A stretch of 64,000 bases of DNA, taken from NCBI RefSeq assembly GCF_025370935.1, contig NC_133485.1, positions 14,130,994-14,194,993 of the forward strand, read 5' to 3'. The number at the start of each line of letters is the position of its first letter. Position 1 is the first letter of the stretch. The position numbers and the translations under genes were made by a program. Source of the DNA: Choristoneura fumiferana (lineage: Eukaryota; Arthropoda; Insecta; Lepidoptera; Tortricidae). Positions 13,101 through 25,100 of this stretch are shown piece by piece. The notes under the pieces are model-generated. The model was given only the letters and a program-made list of their open reading frames with translations, ran no database searches and was not told the origin of the DNA.

Positions 13101-16100
13101 TTCCTTAAAGTTTTGTAAGAAAGGTACCTTATTGTCGGTGCCGCTCTTGAATACTTTCTGTGCGCTCGGTATCGGTTTGGAAGACGTGTCGGACGTCGGT
13201 ACTTTGTCGGCGCGTCATCATCATCATCATCATCCTAGCCTATACGTCCCACTGCTGGGCACAGGCCTCCTATCAGAATGAGAGAGCTTGGGCATTAGTT
13301 CCCACGCGGGCCCATTGCGGTGCTTGTCGGCGCGTAAAAAACGTCATGAATAATCATAAAATGCGTTTAATTAGAGTAAGGTAAATCATCAATAACTGGC
13401 CACCCTTAGGCGGTAGCCAGTTAGGCCCTTATTACACTAGCGATTTGCGGGCGAGTTGAAAGCGAGGTGAGCGCGCAGCGAGTTCGCTTCGAGCGCGTAA
13501 CGATTTCACCGCGAGCATGAAACGATATCGCCGCGAGCGCGCAACGATGTCGCTGCGAGTTCGCTGCGTTAGCGCCGAAGACGCCCTATTTATTATACGA
13601 AAGTCTACAATATGGCGTTTTTGGCGCTAAAGCAGCGAACTCGCCATGCGCTCGCAGCAGCGACATCGTTGCGCGCTTGCGGCGAAATCGTTATACGCTC
13701 GCAGCGAATTCACTGCACGCTTGCCTCGCTTTCAACTCTCCCGCGAATCGCTAGTGTCATAAGGCCCTTATTGACGATTTACGCCAATTTGTCTTTTTTT
13801 TTATTCGACTGGATGGCAAACGAGCAAGTGGGTCACCTGATGGTAAGAGATTACCACCGCCCTTAGACACCTGCAACACCAGGGGGATTGCAGATGCGTT
13901 GCCAACCTAGAGGCCTAAGATGGGATACCTCAAATGCCAGTAATTTCACCGGCTGTCTTACTCTCCACGCCGAAACAACAGTGCAAGCACTGCTATTCAC
14001 GGCAGGATTAGCGAGCAAGATGGTGGTAGCAATCCGGGCGGACCTTGCACAAGGTCCTACCACCTGCTGGTCTTTACGAGGTTGATTTTTAGTAATAATA
14101 ATAACGATTAATAGTTACAACTACAAATCAAAAGCATTGTTTTAGATCTTATTCTTAACTATGTCACTAAACATTTTTTCGTCCGACAATAAGGTACCTT
14201 TTAAATACGTTAATCATTTAGTGTGTTGAGACAAAATTATAGGTTTTTGGTAAGAGTTTTAATACTACAATGTTCTTAAATTAAGACTATTAAAATAAAT
14301 CGTAAGTTTATTAGTCGTTTTCAAATGATATCACTTCATAATCACTAAATATTTAACCACCGACGATAAGGTACCTTTTAGAAAATATATAGTGATTGTA
14401 CCAACTTTTTTCTAAACTTTACCTTGAATTTTGAGACTGAAAAAACTAGTTTTTTAAGATTTGTTGAGTTAATTCGGTCTCATTTGGCTATGTTTTAGCG
14501 TACTAAATATAAAAGTTTGTTGATTTTGACTGTTTAATTACATTTGTAAACAACAAAGTTATTTTTGTTAAAGTATTTTTTTTATATAATAAACAACGTT
14601 AATTCAAAACGGAGTAGTTCTTATTTAGTGTCCAATTACGCATAATATTTTTTCCTTCGATAAAATTCAATGGAAATATACTATAAATAGAAAAAAATGA
14701 AAAAAATCCATCAACCTTTTTTTTTTTACTTTATGCACTTTGGCAAGGTAAACTATAGGAAAACTTACACATTACAAAATTGTTCTTGAAACCTGAAAGC
14801 CCGTACAATCTACTCCTCAAATAGCATGTCATCTATGTAACTTCCAACAATAACATACTTTTATTGGGTGTATAAGTTTGAATTCAATTTTCTCATAATC
14901 ACCTTTTCTGGCTTTTGAGCTTCAAAATTTTTTTTTAAATATCTATTAAACCTACATGCATGTTTCTTACATGGTTCGATAGCTAAATGTATGTAGATTA
15001 TGGGGATATCAATAACTCAATACCGACAACAAGGTACCTTTTCCCAGATAACGCCACATAAATTATCTTTCAACAAGGACCTCTAAAAGCCAAGTTTCCA
15101 GTCTATCAGCATGTGACACACGCTCGAAGTAACACAGAGCAACAGCTGGTGGCAATGCAAATTATATGTGTTTAGGCTAATATCGCAAAAAGGGCATGTG
15201 TTTTTAATTTTTACATTTGTTATGGTTTTATCTTCAACAGTTTGAATGATTTAAAAAAAACTGTAGGAATGATTTTCGTGTTTAAAGCCCGGAATTTTTC
15301 ATTGTTATCATAACCGCCAGCTTTTATGTCCCAATGCTGGGTAAAGTCCTCCTCTCAGATTGAGAGGGCTTGAGACTGTAGTTCCCACGCGGGCCTTATG
15401 TGAATTGGAAACTTATGCTTCATTGAATTGCTTCATGTCATGATGTTTGCAAATTTCCTCATGTAATTTTCCTTCACTGGTTTCAGTGAAGTGCAAATCA
15501 CGCATAAATTGAGAAAAACTACGTGCAAGTCCGAGTTCGAACAGACTGACGAAGTTATTAAAATAGGTACACCAATCACTCCCGTATTGGCTGATATGTT
15601 TCGAGCCAATCTGTGGTTCTTTCTCAAGGAGAGCTCGACCAGAAAGCCAACCATGAATAAAACAAAAGAAATCAGGAGAAATTCTCAGAATATTTGAAAT
15701 TCTTATTCTAATTAATATTCAAATAGTCAGCTCCTAAATGGGATCATTGGTCAAAGTCTGACACTATCGGCTCGCATGTCGTGTCGTCTATTTCACGTAA
15801 TATGTCGACAGTGGTGTTTGCACTCCACACTATACGTTGTGGTAGCAGTACGATACAATCATAAATCTCATCTTTCTAAGATTAGATTAGATTAGATTTA
15901 TTTATTACCTAATGAAAAAATACATTATAAATACATGTCAGAAATTACAAGTACATTATAAGAAATTCACAAAAGGATCGTCAAATTGTATACAAAATAA
16001 TAATAATAATAATAGGTATATGATAGTGGTAAATTAAAATACATTGTCAGCCAAAATAAAATTAGAATTAAATTTAAAAATAATAATAATAATAATCCTG

Positions 16101-19100
16101 GGTAAAACATGGTCAAAAAGTTAAAATTAGGTACAATGTCAAGACGATAAAATTAATAACTAATGATCAACATGAAGAATGAAAGTATGTTTTGAAGCTG
16201 AGCGGCAAAACATTCGGCCCTTAAATGTATGCAGTAATAGGAAATTTTTGTATGTAGAGTGGGCCAAATTTTGTATGTAGAGTTTGTTATACAAACTGGT
16301 ACTCTCCATGCCTTGCCCGGTTTTTGAATAGGACAGGCCCTTTACTACGAAGTGCAAAACTCGAACTTCGTATGTTGCCGTCCCGCTGACGCTTACGTCA
16401 TTTAATACGCGAGTGAAAGGGACGGTGCGATATGAACTTCGATTTTAGAATTTTGTAGTAGCCCCCCAGCCCAGCCGTGGCCAATTTCCGGTAAGCAGAT
16501 TGACTTGAAATTTGGAATACTTATGTAAATCGCGTGACAAAACAATAATCTAGTAGCGACATCCTGGTAGTCCAGCCAGGATTGTCTCCGCAGGACGAAA
16601 CTCTTCAAAGGTTAATAGCATCGACTTGAAATTTGGTCAACAAAAAGTACAGTCAGCAAAAAAACTTGTATTAAAAATGAAATTTTTATGGTTAGGTTAT
16701 TTTAAGGGAGGTTAAAGTAACGTACTTCTGTAACTTACCATGACATTACATAATTTAATTAATAAACTAAAATTCAGACTGTTAACTTTCTAACAAACTT
16801 AATATTGCCAGCAATGTACAGCAAAGTTAATTGACAAGTAACAATCAAAGTATCTCTCGGCTGTCATTTACTACTTGTCAATTTGTACATTGTGCTGCAT
16901 TATAAAGCGTTTCTATTGGTTCATGATCGTGAAAAACACGTTCCACGCAACCCATCCGATCGATCGGATCGGTGGTGATCTCTTACCATCAGGAGACCCA
17001 CTTGCTCGTTTGCCATCCAGTCGAATAAAAAAAAACCCATCCTCGCACATCTCTGGTTGAAACGGAGCCCAAAGCATATTATACCTTCCGCCGTCTAACT
17101 TTGCCTAAAAGTTCATTGCCACGACTAGTACCACAAAAACTATAAAGGTATAATTCCAATAATTGAATGGGCACTATACCGTTAAGCGATTCGAACACAA
17201 TCCGGGAGTAACGTAAGGACGTCGCATAAAAAATGTGTCTCAAAAATGCGTCAAAACTGAGTATTAAGTACCTAATGAACTTTTAGGCAGATTTATATGG
17301 CGCGTGGTATAGATGTTTTCGACTTTTTTGTTTCTACTCAAGAACTCATTTTACAGAAATCTCAAAACCGTAACATCGCTAAAACATTATATAGACAAGA
17401 AAATTAAACTATCTAGCTCTAAAATTTTATTAGAATTGAACTGTGTACCATTTTCTACTAAACATATTCCGAGTCAACTATTGTTTGCTTTAGAAATTTC
17501 CAACTTCTCGCCCCCTGTTTATCCACTATGTGCTTAGTTACGTGTTTGATTGTTTGTGCAGCGCAAACCCGGGAACACCCATCGCTGCCTCTATCGCTAC
17601 TCCAATAATGCCGGTGAAAATTTCATTAGTGCTAACGCTTAAAGGTTACAGGTTGGAAAATTAGTGGTTTGCTTGTGAAACATTGGTTTACGAGTACTGA
17701 CTTGATCATTAAATAAAGAATTCTAAGAATTTTGAAATATTATCCAAAATAACAAAGCAGGTCAACCATGTCTTGGTCTTAAGTACTAAGTGTGTCAAAA
17801 AAAGTCAGGACTCAGGAGGCTATGCTTCTAGTATACTAGTACTATTATGAAAAGGTAAAGATTATGAGATTGTGCATGAGGTTGCAGGGGTAGGTAATCT
17901 CTGGATCTACTGAACCGATTTAGATGAAACTCGGTATACAGATAGTTTGAGTCCCGGGGAAGCACATGGGATTTTTATCCCGCAAAACTACATAGATCCC
18001 GCGGAACAGCGATAAACGAAATCTACGTAGACGGAGTCGCCGGCAACATACTGGTATTAAGATGAGAATATACAAAAGATCCTTGTAACTTTAAGTGTAC
18101 TCGTAAGGAACCCTAGAATAGCCATAAGATAACTATATACCTGCCTATCTGTTAACATTTCACGCTTAAACCGCTGAAATGATTTAAATGAAATTTGGTA
18201 CAGTCACCAGCATTAATAATAATAATAATAATAATAATAAATTTATTTCGACCAACTCGGATCATACACATAGAAATTAAATAGAAATTAAGAACAATAA
18301 GATTAAGTACATTACATATATTAAGTGGGCAACACATGCAGCTGGTTCCAGTGGCACATAAATGGACCGTCATTCCGCTCAGAAACTGTCTTCAGGAGGC
18401 TGTTGGGGCTGCGAGTGATGCGCTGCAGCAGCGAGGCGACCCGTTTCCGCATGATTGCGTGAAAGCCGTCTGCATGCGCCTCCGCGAACATTCCTGACGC
18501 GCTGCAGCGCCCCGGCAGCCCCAGCAGCATTCTGAACGCGTTGTTATATTGAACGCGTAGGGCGCTGTAGGCTTTTTGAGTATAATTGACCCACAGGCTG
18601 CAGGTATAAAATGACTGGCAGTATGCCTTAAACAAAGAAATTTTGACGTTTTTAGTACACCTGGCAAACCTACGGATCAACATATTACTCCTCACCGCCA
18701 GCGCCCTACGCTCTCGCTCTATATCCTTACAGTCGCTAAGTGACGCTGTAACCCAATGCCCCAGATATTTAAACTCCTCGACTACCTTTAGAGGAGTGCC
18801 TTCGAGTTTAACTTGGGGAATACGTGGATAGCTCATTGTACCCGCCTTAAACACCAGCAACTCACTCTTTGAGGCATTATATCTAAGGCCGTGGGCCTCA
18901 GCGTATCTTTCACATATGACTAAAAATTAATATCTGCCACAGCGGAGCGTGCAAAAATATCTGACACATCCTTCCGGCCCTAGAAATAGAGCTGTATCAG
19001 ATATTTATGCACGCTTGTTATGTCAGATATTGATGCTGGTGACTGTACATGAATATAGGCAGAGTCATTCACGATGACGTGTGTCGTGGTTCTTAATACA

Positions 19101-22100
19101 ATATCATTAATATAATGTCTTAAACTTTCGTGATTTTCACTCATAGTCAAAATACCACGCACAGGACTTATCACGCTAACACACACGAGTAATATTTACC
19201 TCGACGTTTCGGCAACATTACAGTGGCCGTGATCACGAGTAGACTGAAGTGTGGGGTGTCAAGTCTGCCTAGCAGCGCGAGTCCTTCGAACTACCCGCAC
19301 TTGATCACGTGATGACGTAAATTAATTTCTTATTGGACTATTTAGAATTTTTAAGTTAATAGCCTACTAGCTTTTGCCCGCGGCTTCGCCCGCGTGGAAT
19401 TCGATTATCACTCGCTGTTCCCTCGGGAACTGTGCATTTTCCGGGATAAAAAGTAGCCTATAGATATTACTCTCTGGCCTATAAACTATCTCTATGCCAA
19501 AAATCAAGTCGATCCGTCGCTCCGTTTTCACGTGAAAAACGGACAAACATACAAACACACACACTTTCGCATATATAATACTAGTATGCATTACGATTAA
19601 ATTAGAATAGTTAACTCTAGTTTTATCATAATAAATTATACTTGGAACGTGCAACAGACTGAGCAAATTTATCGTACATGGAAATCACGTTTGTTCAAAA
19701 ATTTGCTTTAGGTATCTTAAGATGCTGAAATAATAAACTTTACGATCCTATATTTTTGCGCAGCGGTTAGCATGCATAATATATTCTAATAAGATATCAG
19801 AAAGTCAAGAGGGAGACAATTTAAATGTAAACTAGCAAAATTACACGCAAGCGTATTATAAACTTTTTCATCACACTTGCTCGTAAACAGTGTCGTAACA
19901 TGCAGGCTACATCCCTTTGGTTGGCAACCCCCCAAATAAAACCCTCGACCTTAATGTGCTTGTCATGAAACCCGTGGTCGGTAAATGAGTCATTGCCCGT
20001 ACTAATTTTCATGTCATGAAGCCCAAGGTCGGTAAATGAGTTTGTTACTGCTTTGTGTGCTGCTGCTCCGTGCGCCCGCTGCACACGCACGCCATGCACA
20101 TGCTGGGGCTGGCGCTGCCAAGCGCGCAATCACCAGTATCGGCAATTTTTGAAAAAATATTATTTTTCTTTTACAAATATACAATTTTACTCGCAAATGT
20201 GATGAAAAACATTGTATGTCGCACGGGCGGTACTCACGGTTACGAACATCGACTCATTAAAGCCCTCAGTCTTCGACTTCGGGCTTCTAATAGACTCTCG
20301 TTCGTAATTTCTTATTTACCGCCCTTAAGACACAATGTACTATTACATTTCTACATTACAATTCTGAAGATGTGATTCATGTATCTGTACGCCAACTGGC
20401 AAAACATAGTGCAACACGAAGAAATGTAACATCTCTGTATTTAAGCAGCCATCACCTATGTTTCACAAATAAAACACTTTTGACTTTGACTTTGATCCTG
20501 AGGCCTTTTTGTTTAACGCATTTGGGATCTCGATTGTTTTCACCACTTCTTTCTATCACACTGTGTAGGATAAGAGTAGAAAGAGAAGGTGTATGTTGTC
20601 GCAAGCGCTCAGGCGTTAGACAATACAGCTATTGAGGCGGAATTGCTTAACCCCCTCGTGTGCCGGAACCAAAAAAAAGTACTGAATTCTAGTCTCATCT
20701 GTTTTAAAAAGCACATTTTTTTATCGAGCAGCTGGCAAACGAGCGGGCGGGTCACCTGATGGTTAGTGATCACCACCGCCCATGGACACCTACAGGATTA
20801 TTAGGACTGCGGGTGCGTTGCCGACCTTGCAATAGGCGATACACTCGCCTTTTGAAGGTACTCAAATCATAGCTATAGATGGAAAAACCCCAGCAGCGAG
20901 TCCATTCTATATTTTACACGTGCGAGGGAGAAAGGAACGTTTAAACCGCACAGTGGAAGAGCACCAATCATCGAGATGGTGCGGGTGAAAACCACCTTTA
21001 TGCCGAGTACTACGGTAATTCTGCTGATTTAAAAAAAATACAAAAAGATAGCCTTAAATTTGGCACTGATCAGCGCCTAACTTAGAGCAACGCGGGCTTC
21101 CTACGGAAGGGAGTAGCCATTCGCCGCGTTCCCCTCTGTCAAAACCCAACTGGGCATACGAATTTTATAAAACAAGGCGCGCTCGGATTTCAAACTAGAC
21201 CTAATCGAGTCGCGCGAGAGAACGCTGCAGTGATAAAAATGCCGAATAGTTCAGTTTTCTCCTGTAAAAAGAGATCTGGGACATCAAGCTTGCAAAAAGA
21301 TGGTGTTACATTTCACATGTAAGTAAATTGTTATCGTATTATTGCTATTTAATTACTAAACAATAAAGTCGTACATTTTATCACAATATTATTGTCGAGT
21401 TCGTGCGTACAGTCGGAAGGAGCTAAAAATACCAGTTGCACGTCCCCAACTCTTTGGAGTTTATTACGAGAAGAGGGTTGGAGGGGTTCCTTATCTACCC
21501 ACAGAGTCTTGCTTCAGCCATTTGCTGGGGACCCGGGAGAGGAGCACGCATTCTCCCGTTAAGCTGTGCTTAAGTCAGTCTTCTTTGTTGATCGTCATTA
21601 GTTTCTTCCTTGACCGAACCTATAGCCCTTTTTATAAGCTTAGGGATTTAGGGATTGGGGATAGTAGATCTTACCTGGTGGCCACTCCTGTCCATACACG
21701 AAGATCTCCGAACGCGCTATGTCCACTCGGTTCCATGTTAGAGCGAGAGACAGCTGTTCGCTAGGAGAAAGATGCTGGGCCCGGAACAGTGCTGTCAGTA
21801 TGACCTGATCTAGTTCTTGGACCTCGCCACCTTCCGCGCGCTCTTGGATCCTGAAGACTGTAATCTAAGAAAACAGAATAGTTTTGTTATTGACCTACCG
21901 TCTTGCATTCATTCTACCGGGTGTGTATGTAATACGAGCAAAAAATTAAAATATAGATCGTCCTCGTCAAACTAAACAACATTAGTTCAGCGACTTTTAA
22001 AAATAATGGATTCTTTGAATTTTTCTTTTTTCATACAAATTAAATAATGCTATTAATGTACGCCATCCTAGAACATAACTGACGTCGCCTGTCACGCTAC

Positions 22101-25100
22101 AAACATCAAGGATTTTGCTTTACATTGCTTCTTCGAATAAACTTATAATACACACAAACATCACGCCTGTATTATTACCAAATGGGGTAGGCAGAGCACA
22201 CGAAACGTTACCGCTTCGGAGCCACTTTTAGCAATTTTAGGTTTTAAGTTTGACAAAAACGGTACAATAGTGACAGGTTGCTAGCCTGTCGCCTACGGTA
22301 TAACTTAACCTATATCCTCATTCACCTCTTAAGACATCCACGGAAGAAATGGAGAGGATAAACTTTATAAGTGTAATAAAAATTAAACCGTAATATAATT
22401 ATTTTTAAAAGTCGCTGAACTAATATTGTTCAGTTGGAGGAGAGAGGAGATTATTTCTATAATATATATATTTATTAACATTTTTATAACTTTACTCGTC
22501 ATGAAGTCATAATAATACTAATAATATATTGGGACAAATTATACTAATTCGACCAAGCCCCAAACTAAGCAAAGCTTGTACTATGGATGCTAGACAATGG
22601 AAAAACATTCAAGTATCAAGTACAAACATTCGTTTTCACCATACAAATATTTGCCCGTCACGGGGATCGAACCCTCTACCGTAGCTTCGTACCTACTCAG
22701 GGTCACTAACAATGAATTCTTAAAATAGCAATCTTGCAATTTCTATTTCTTCAAAACATCTAGAGAGGTATTTTCTACGTGATATAATAAGAAAAACAGT
22801 TTTTTTTTTAATAGTGAGTGTGACGTTCCATAACGGTATCAGGTTGTTCCATATAAATAATCAAGTTATCCCTAAAAGCATATCGCGTAACGTTGGATGG
22901 TTTCTATTTGGCCTTCCGGCGTATTTTGTTCGTTCTGCCTAAACAAAGTTAAAGGTTAACAATGTTAATGTCATGTTAAATATCAATTTTGTGATTAAAT
23001 GGAGGCTATCAACGGGAATGATACGATTTAAATTTTTACATAGATTTTTTCATAGGTAGCATTTTTGTTAGTATCGACTTAAGACCTGTCTGAAATGAAG
23101 TCAAAAGAATGGCAGTTTTTCATTCGATGAATAAAAAAAACATGGCCAAGCAGCTCAGTTTAAACTGGCCACTTTTAAAAACAAAACCCGCATTCTCTAT
23201 TTAAAATTGCAGAGCCAACTGTTTCAAGCAATAAAAAAGAAAACGTAGTCGTACATCACCTTTTCATAACCGGCCTGTGATTATAAAACACAATTCACGT
23301 AAATACAGGATGAAACAATGCTGGCTGAATAATTTACAACGGGCGTAATGTGGAATACGTGTAGGTATACGAGAATGTGGATGCTGATGTGGACTGTTGT
23401 TGGTTTTAGCCGAGTTGAGACTTGCAAGAAAAATCGTGGAAGTTACATTACATTGCGGCGCTCGATTGACCACTACAAACTCGTTGGCTTTACGGCCTCG
23501 CAATGTAATGCAACTTGCACGATTTTTCTTGCTAGTCTAAATTCGGCTTTTCAGTTGTAATGTAAGCAGCCCTGTACATTTTTGCTGCTGGAATCACAGC
23601 TTGATATCGTTTTAGCGTCAAAATTAAACTTTTCGATTGACTGATATAGACGGTCATTCATAACTTTTGGACTTCAGAAGCTGTAATTTTGCCTAAATTT
23701 TCTTTTGAGACGTAATAAAGATAATTGTTTAGTTTTTTTTTTTATTCCCACCAAAAGGGGAGTCAGACAACATTTTAACTTTCCACCATGAAAAAGCCTA
23801 CTAGCAGAAATATTTCATTTGTTCATGTGATTAGTCGGTTAGTTAACTTACTTTGAACTAATCTATAAATGGTTCCAACGGAAGACCAGCGTCGGCCGCA
23901 AGGTTGACACCATGCTGAGTTGGGACCATTTCGTGACAAAATTTGTCTGGATTTCATTGTTTCTTTTTCTCTGCTTTGTAAATTTCACGAATAAATGTTT
24001 TTCTTTCTTTCTTTCTTTAAAAATAAACTTGTTAATTGGTAATTATTTTGTTAAGGCCAGCTCAGTATATAAGGAATTTCAATTTTTATTTACTTAACTT
24101 ATTATTATTTAACTTAGAGTTATGAAGTATAATAGTAAACCCTGATCCATACAAATCCGCGTTAGGTGAATCATTACATAAAACATAAATATTACAGTAT
24201 ATGTGCAAAAATCTTTTTAAATTAAGAAGTGAAAACCTACGAATATCACAGCTTAGTAAATTGTTATCTAAAGGTATTGAAATCGATGAATCCAATTTAC
24301 AACCCAATGGTGAAAGATCAAACACTGAATTTCTAATGAAAAAAGAGATATTCTTAATCTGGCGAGCTTTAGTAGTTTTCTCTGAAAGCTTAAAATTGAA
24401 CAGAAGACTAAAGTAGTGTTAATCTGGACTGGACTTATACATTGCGATTGAAGATTGAAAGCTTAACTGTTCATGGATTATTTTAAAATTCGAAGCGCTT
24501 GAAAATTCGAAAGTAAAGAAACTGTGGGATTGAATAGATGATTTACTTGATCTTTATTGAACTATGTAGGTACGATTTATGTTGTATCTATGTCGGCGGC
24601 CGATCGTAAAATCCGCCAGATCACGAAATTCCTAGGCACATCGTGAAACGCCGCCATTTCATGATATGCTAAACGTTGGCCAGGCATATCACGATGTGCC
24701 TGAGAAATAACACGGCAGATCGATTAGAGCAACGCATTCGTCGATATTCCTAGCTCTATACCGGGCACATCGTAAAATAGTTTCTTATTTGGCCACTGTG
24801 GCGCTGCGTATGCAATGGCGGCCGTGACCAGCTGACCGGCCGTGTTTGTTTAGCGCGTGAAAAATGTCGGCGTCGCAACAAAATGATCTTTAAACCGAAA
24901 ATAGTGATTGAATTCAAAATAGAAGTGCAAAAGAAGCTTTTGAACATCAGCTCCGTTCTTTTTATGTGAATCAAACGGATTCTGTGCACAATGTGTAAAA
25001 ACCATGCACCTCTGCCCGTATTTTAGAGGTTAGTATTTTGTTGATAAATAAAGTATTCACTAGTTGTTATTTATGTATATAGAAAAATTTAGGTACGACG

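Larger units (their letters stand above)
12920..15058. mobile_element. 2.1-kb terminal-inverted-repeat transposon with palindromic subterminal motifs (non-autonomous)
   Basis: Ends TGTGGCGTTATCTGG ... CCAGATAACGCCACA form inverted repeats of about 36 bp that extend through AAGGT(A/G)CCTTGTTGTCGGT. A TA flanks each end (12918-12919, 15059-15060), suggesting a TA target duplication. An 18-bp motif, AAGGTACCTT(A/G)TTGTCGG, appears at 12938 and 13121 on the plus strand and at 14183, 14360 and 15023 on the minus strand, all pointing inward. No transposase is encoded. Three other repeats are nested inside: the CAT-tail insert (13216-13323), a GC-rich foldback (13422-13772) and a poly(A) element (13794-14066). 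The superfamily is not identified. Confidence 0.65.
1133..21674 (-). other. TRPM intron, 20.5 kb, repeat-filled
   Basis: It has no other confirmed exon. Beyond the listed elements, 4330-6470, 7570-8200 and 14400-15000 are AT-rich with nothing recognised. 6470-6660 is a GC-richer patch (GATGGCGCGTGGCAGTTC) without an ORF. 11060-11580 and 16690-17850 are low-complexity and repeat-derived. The THAP-like exon (21239) is close to the intron's 5' end on the opposite strand. Confidence 0.8.

Noticed and set aside
12919..13281. 120-codon plus frame ending in a His run
   Set aside because: It crosses a transposon end, its subterminal motif and a CAT microsatellite; the His run is the LINE tail.
13422..13772. 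CpG island or promoter
   Set aside because: The GC richness comes from a foldback element with inverted arms, and no gene starts beside it.
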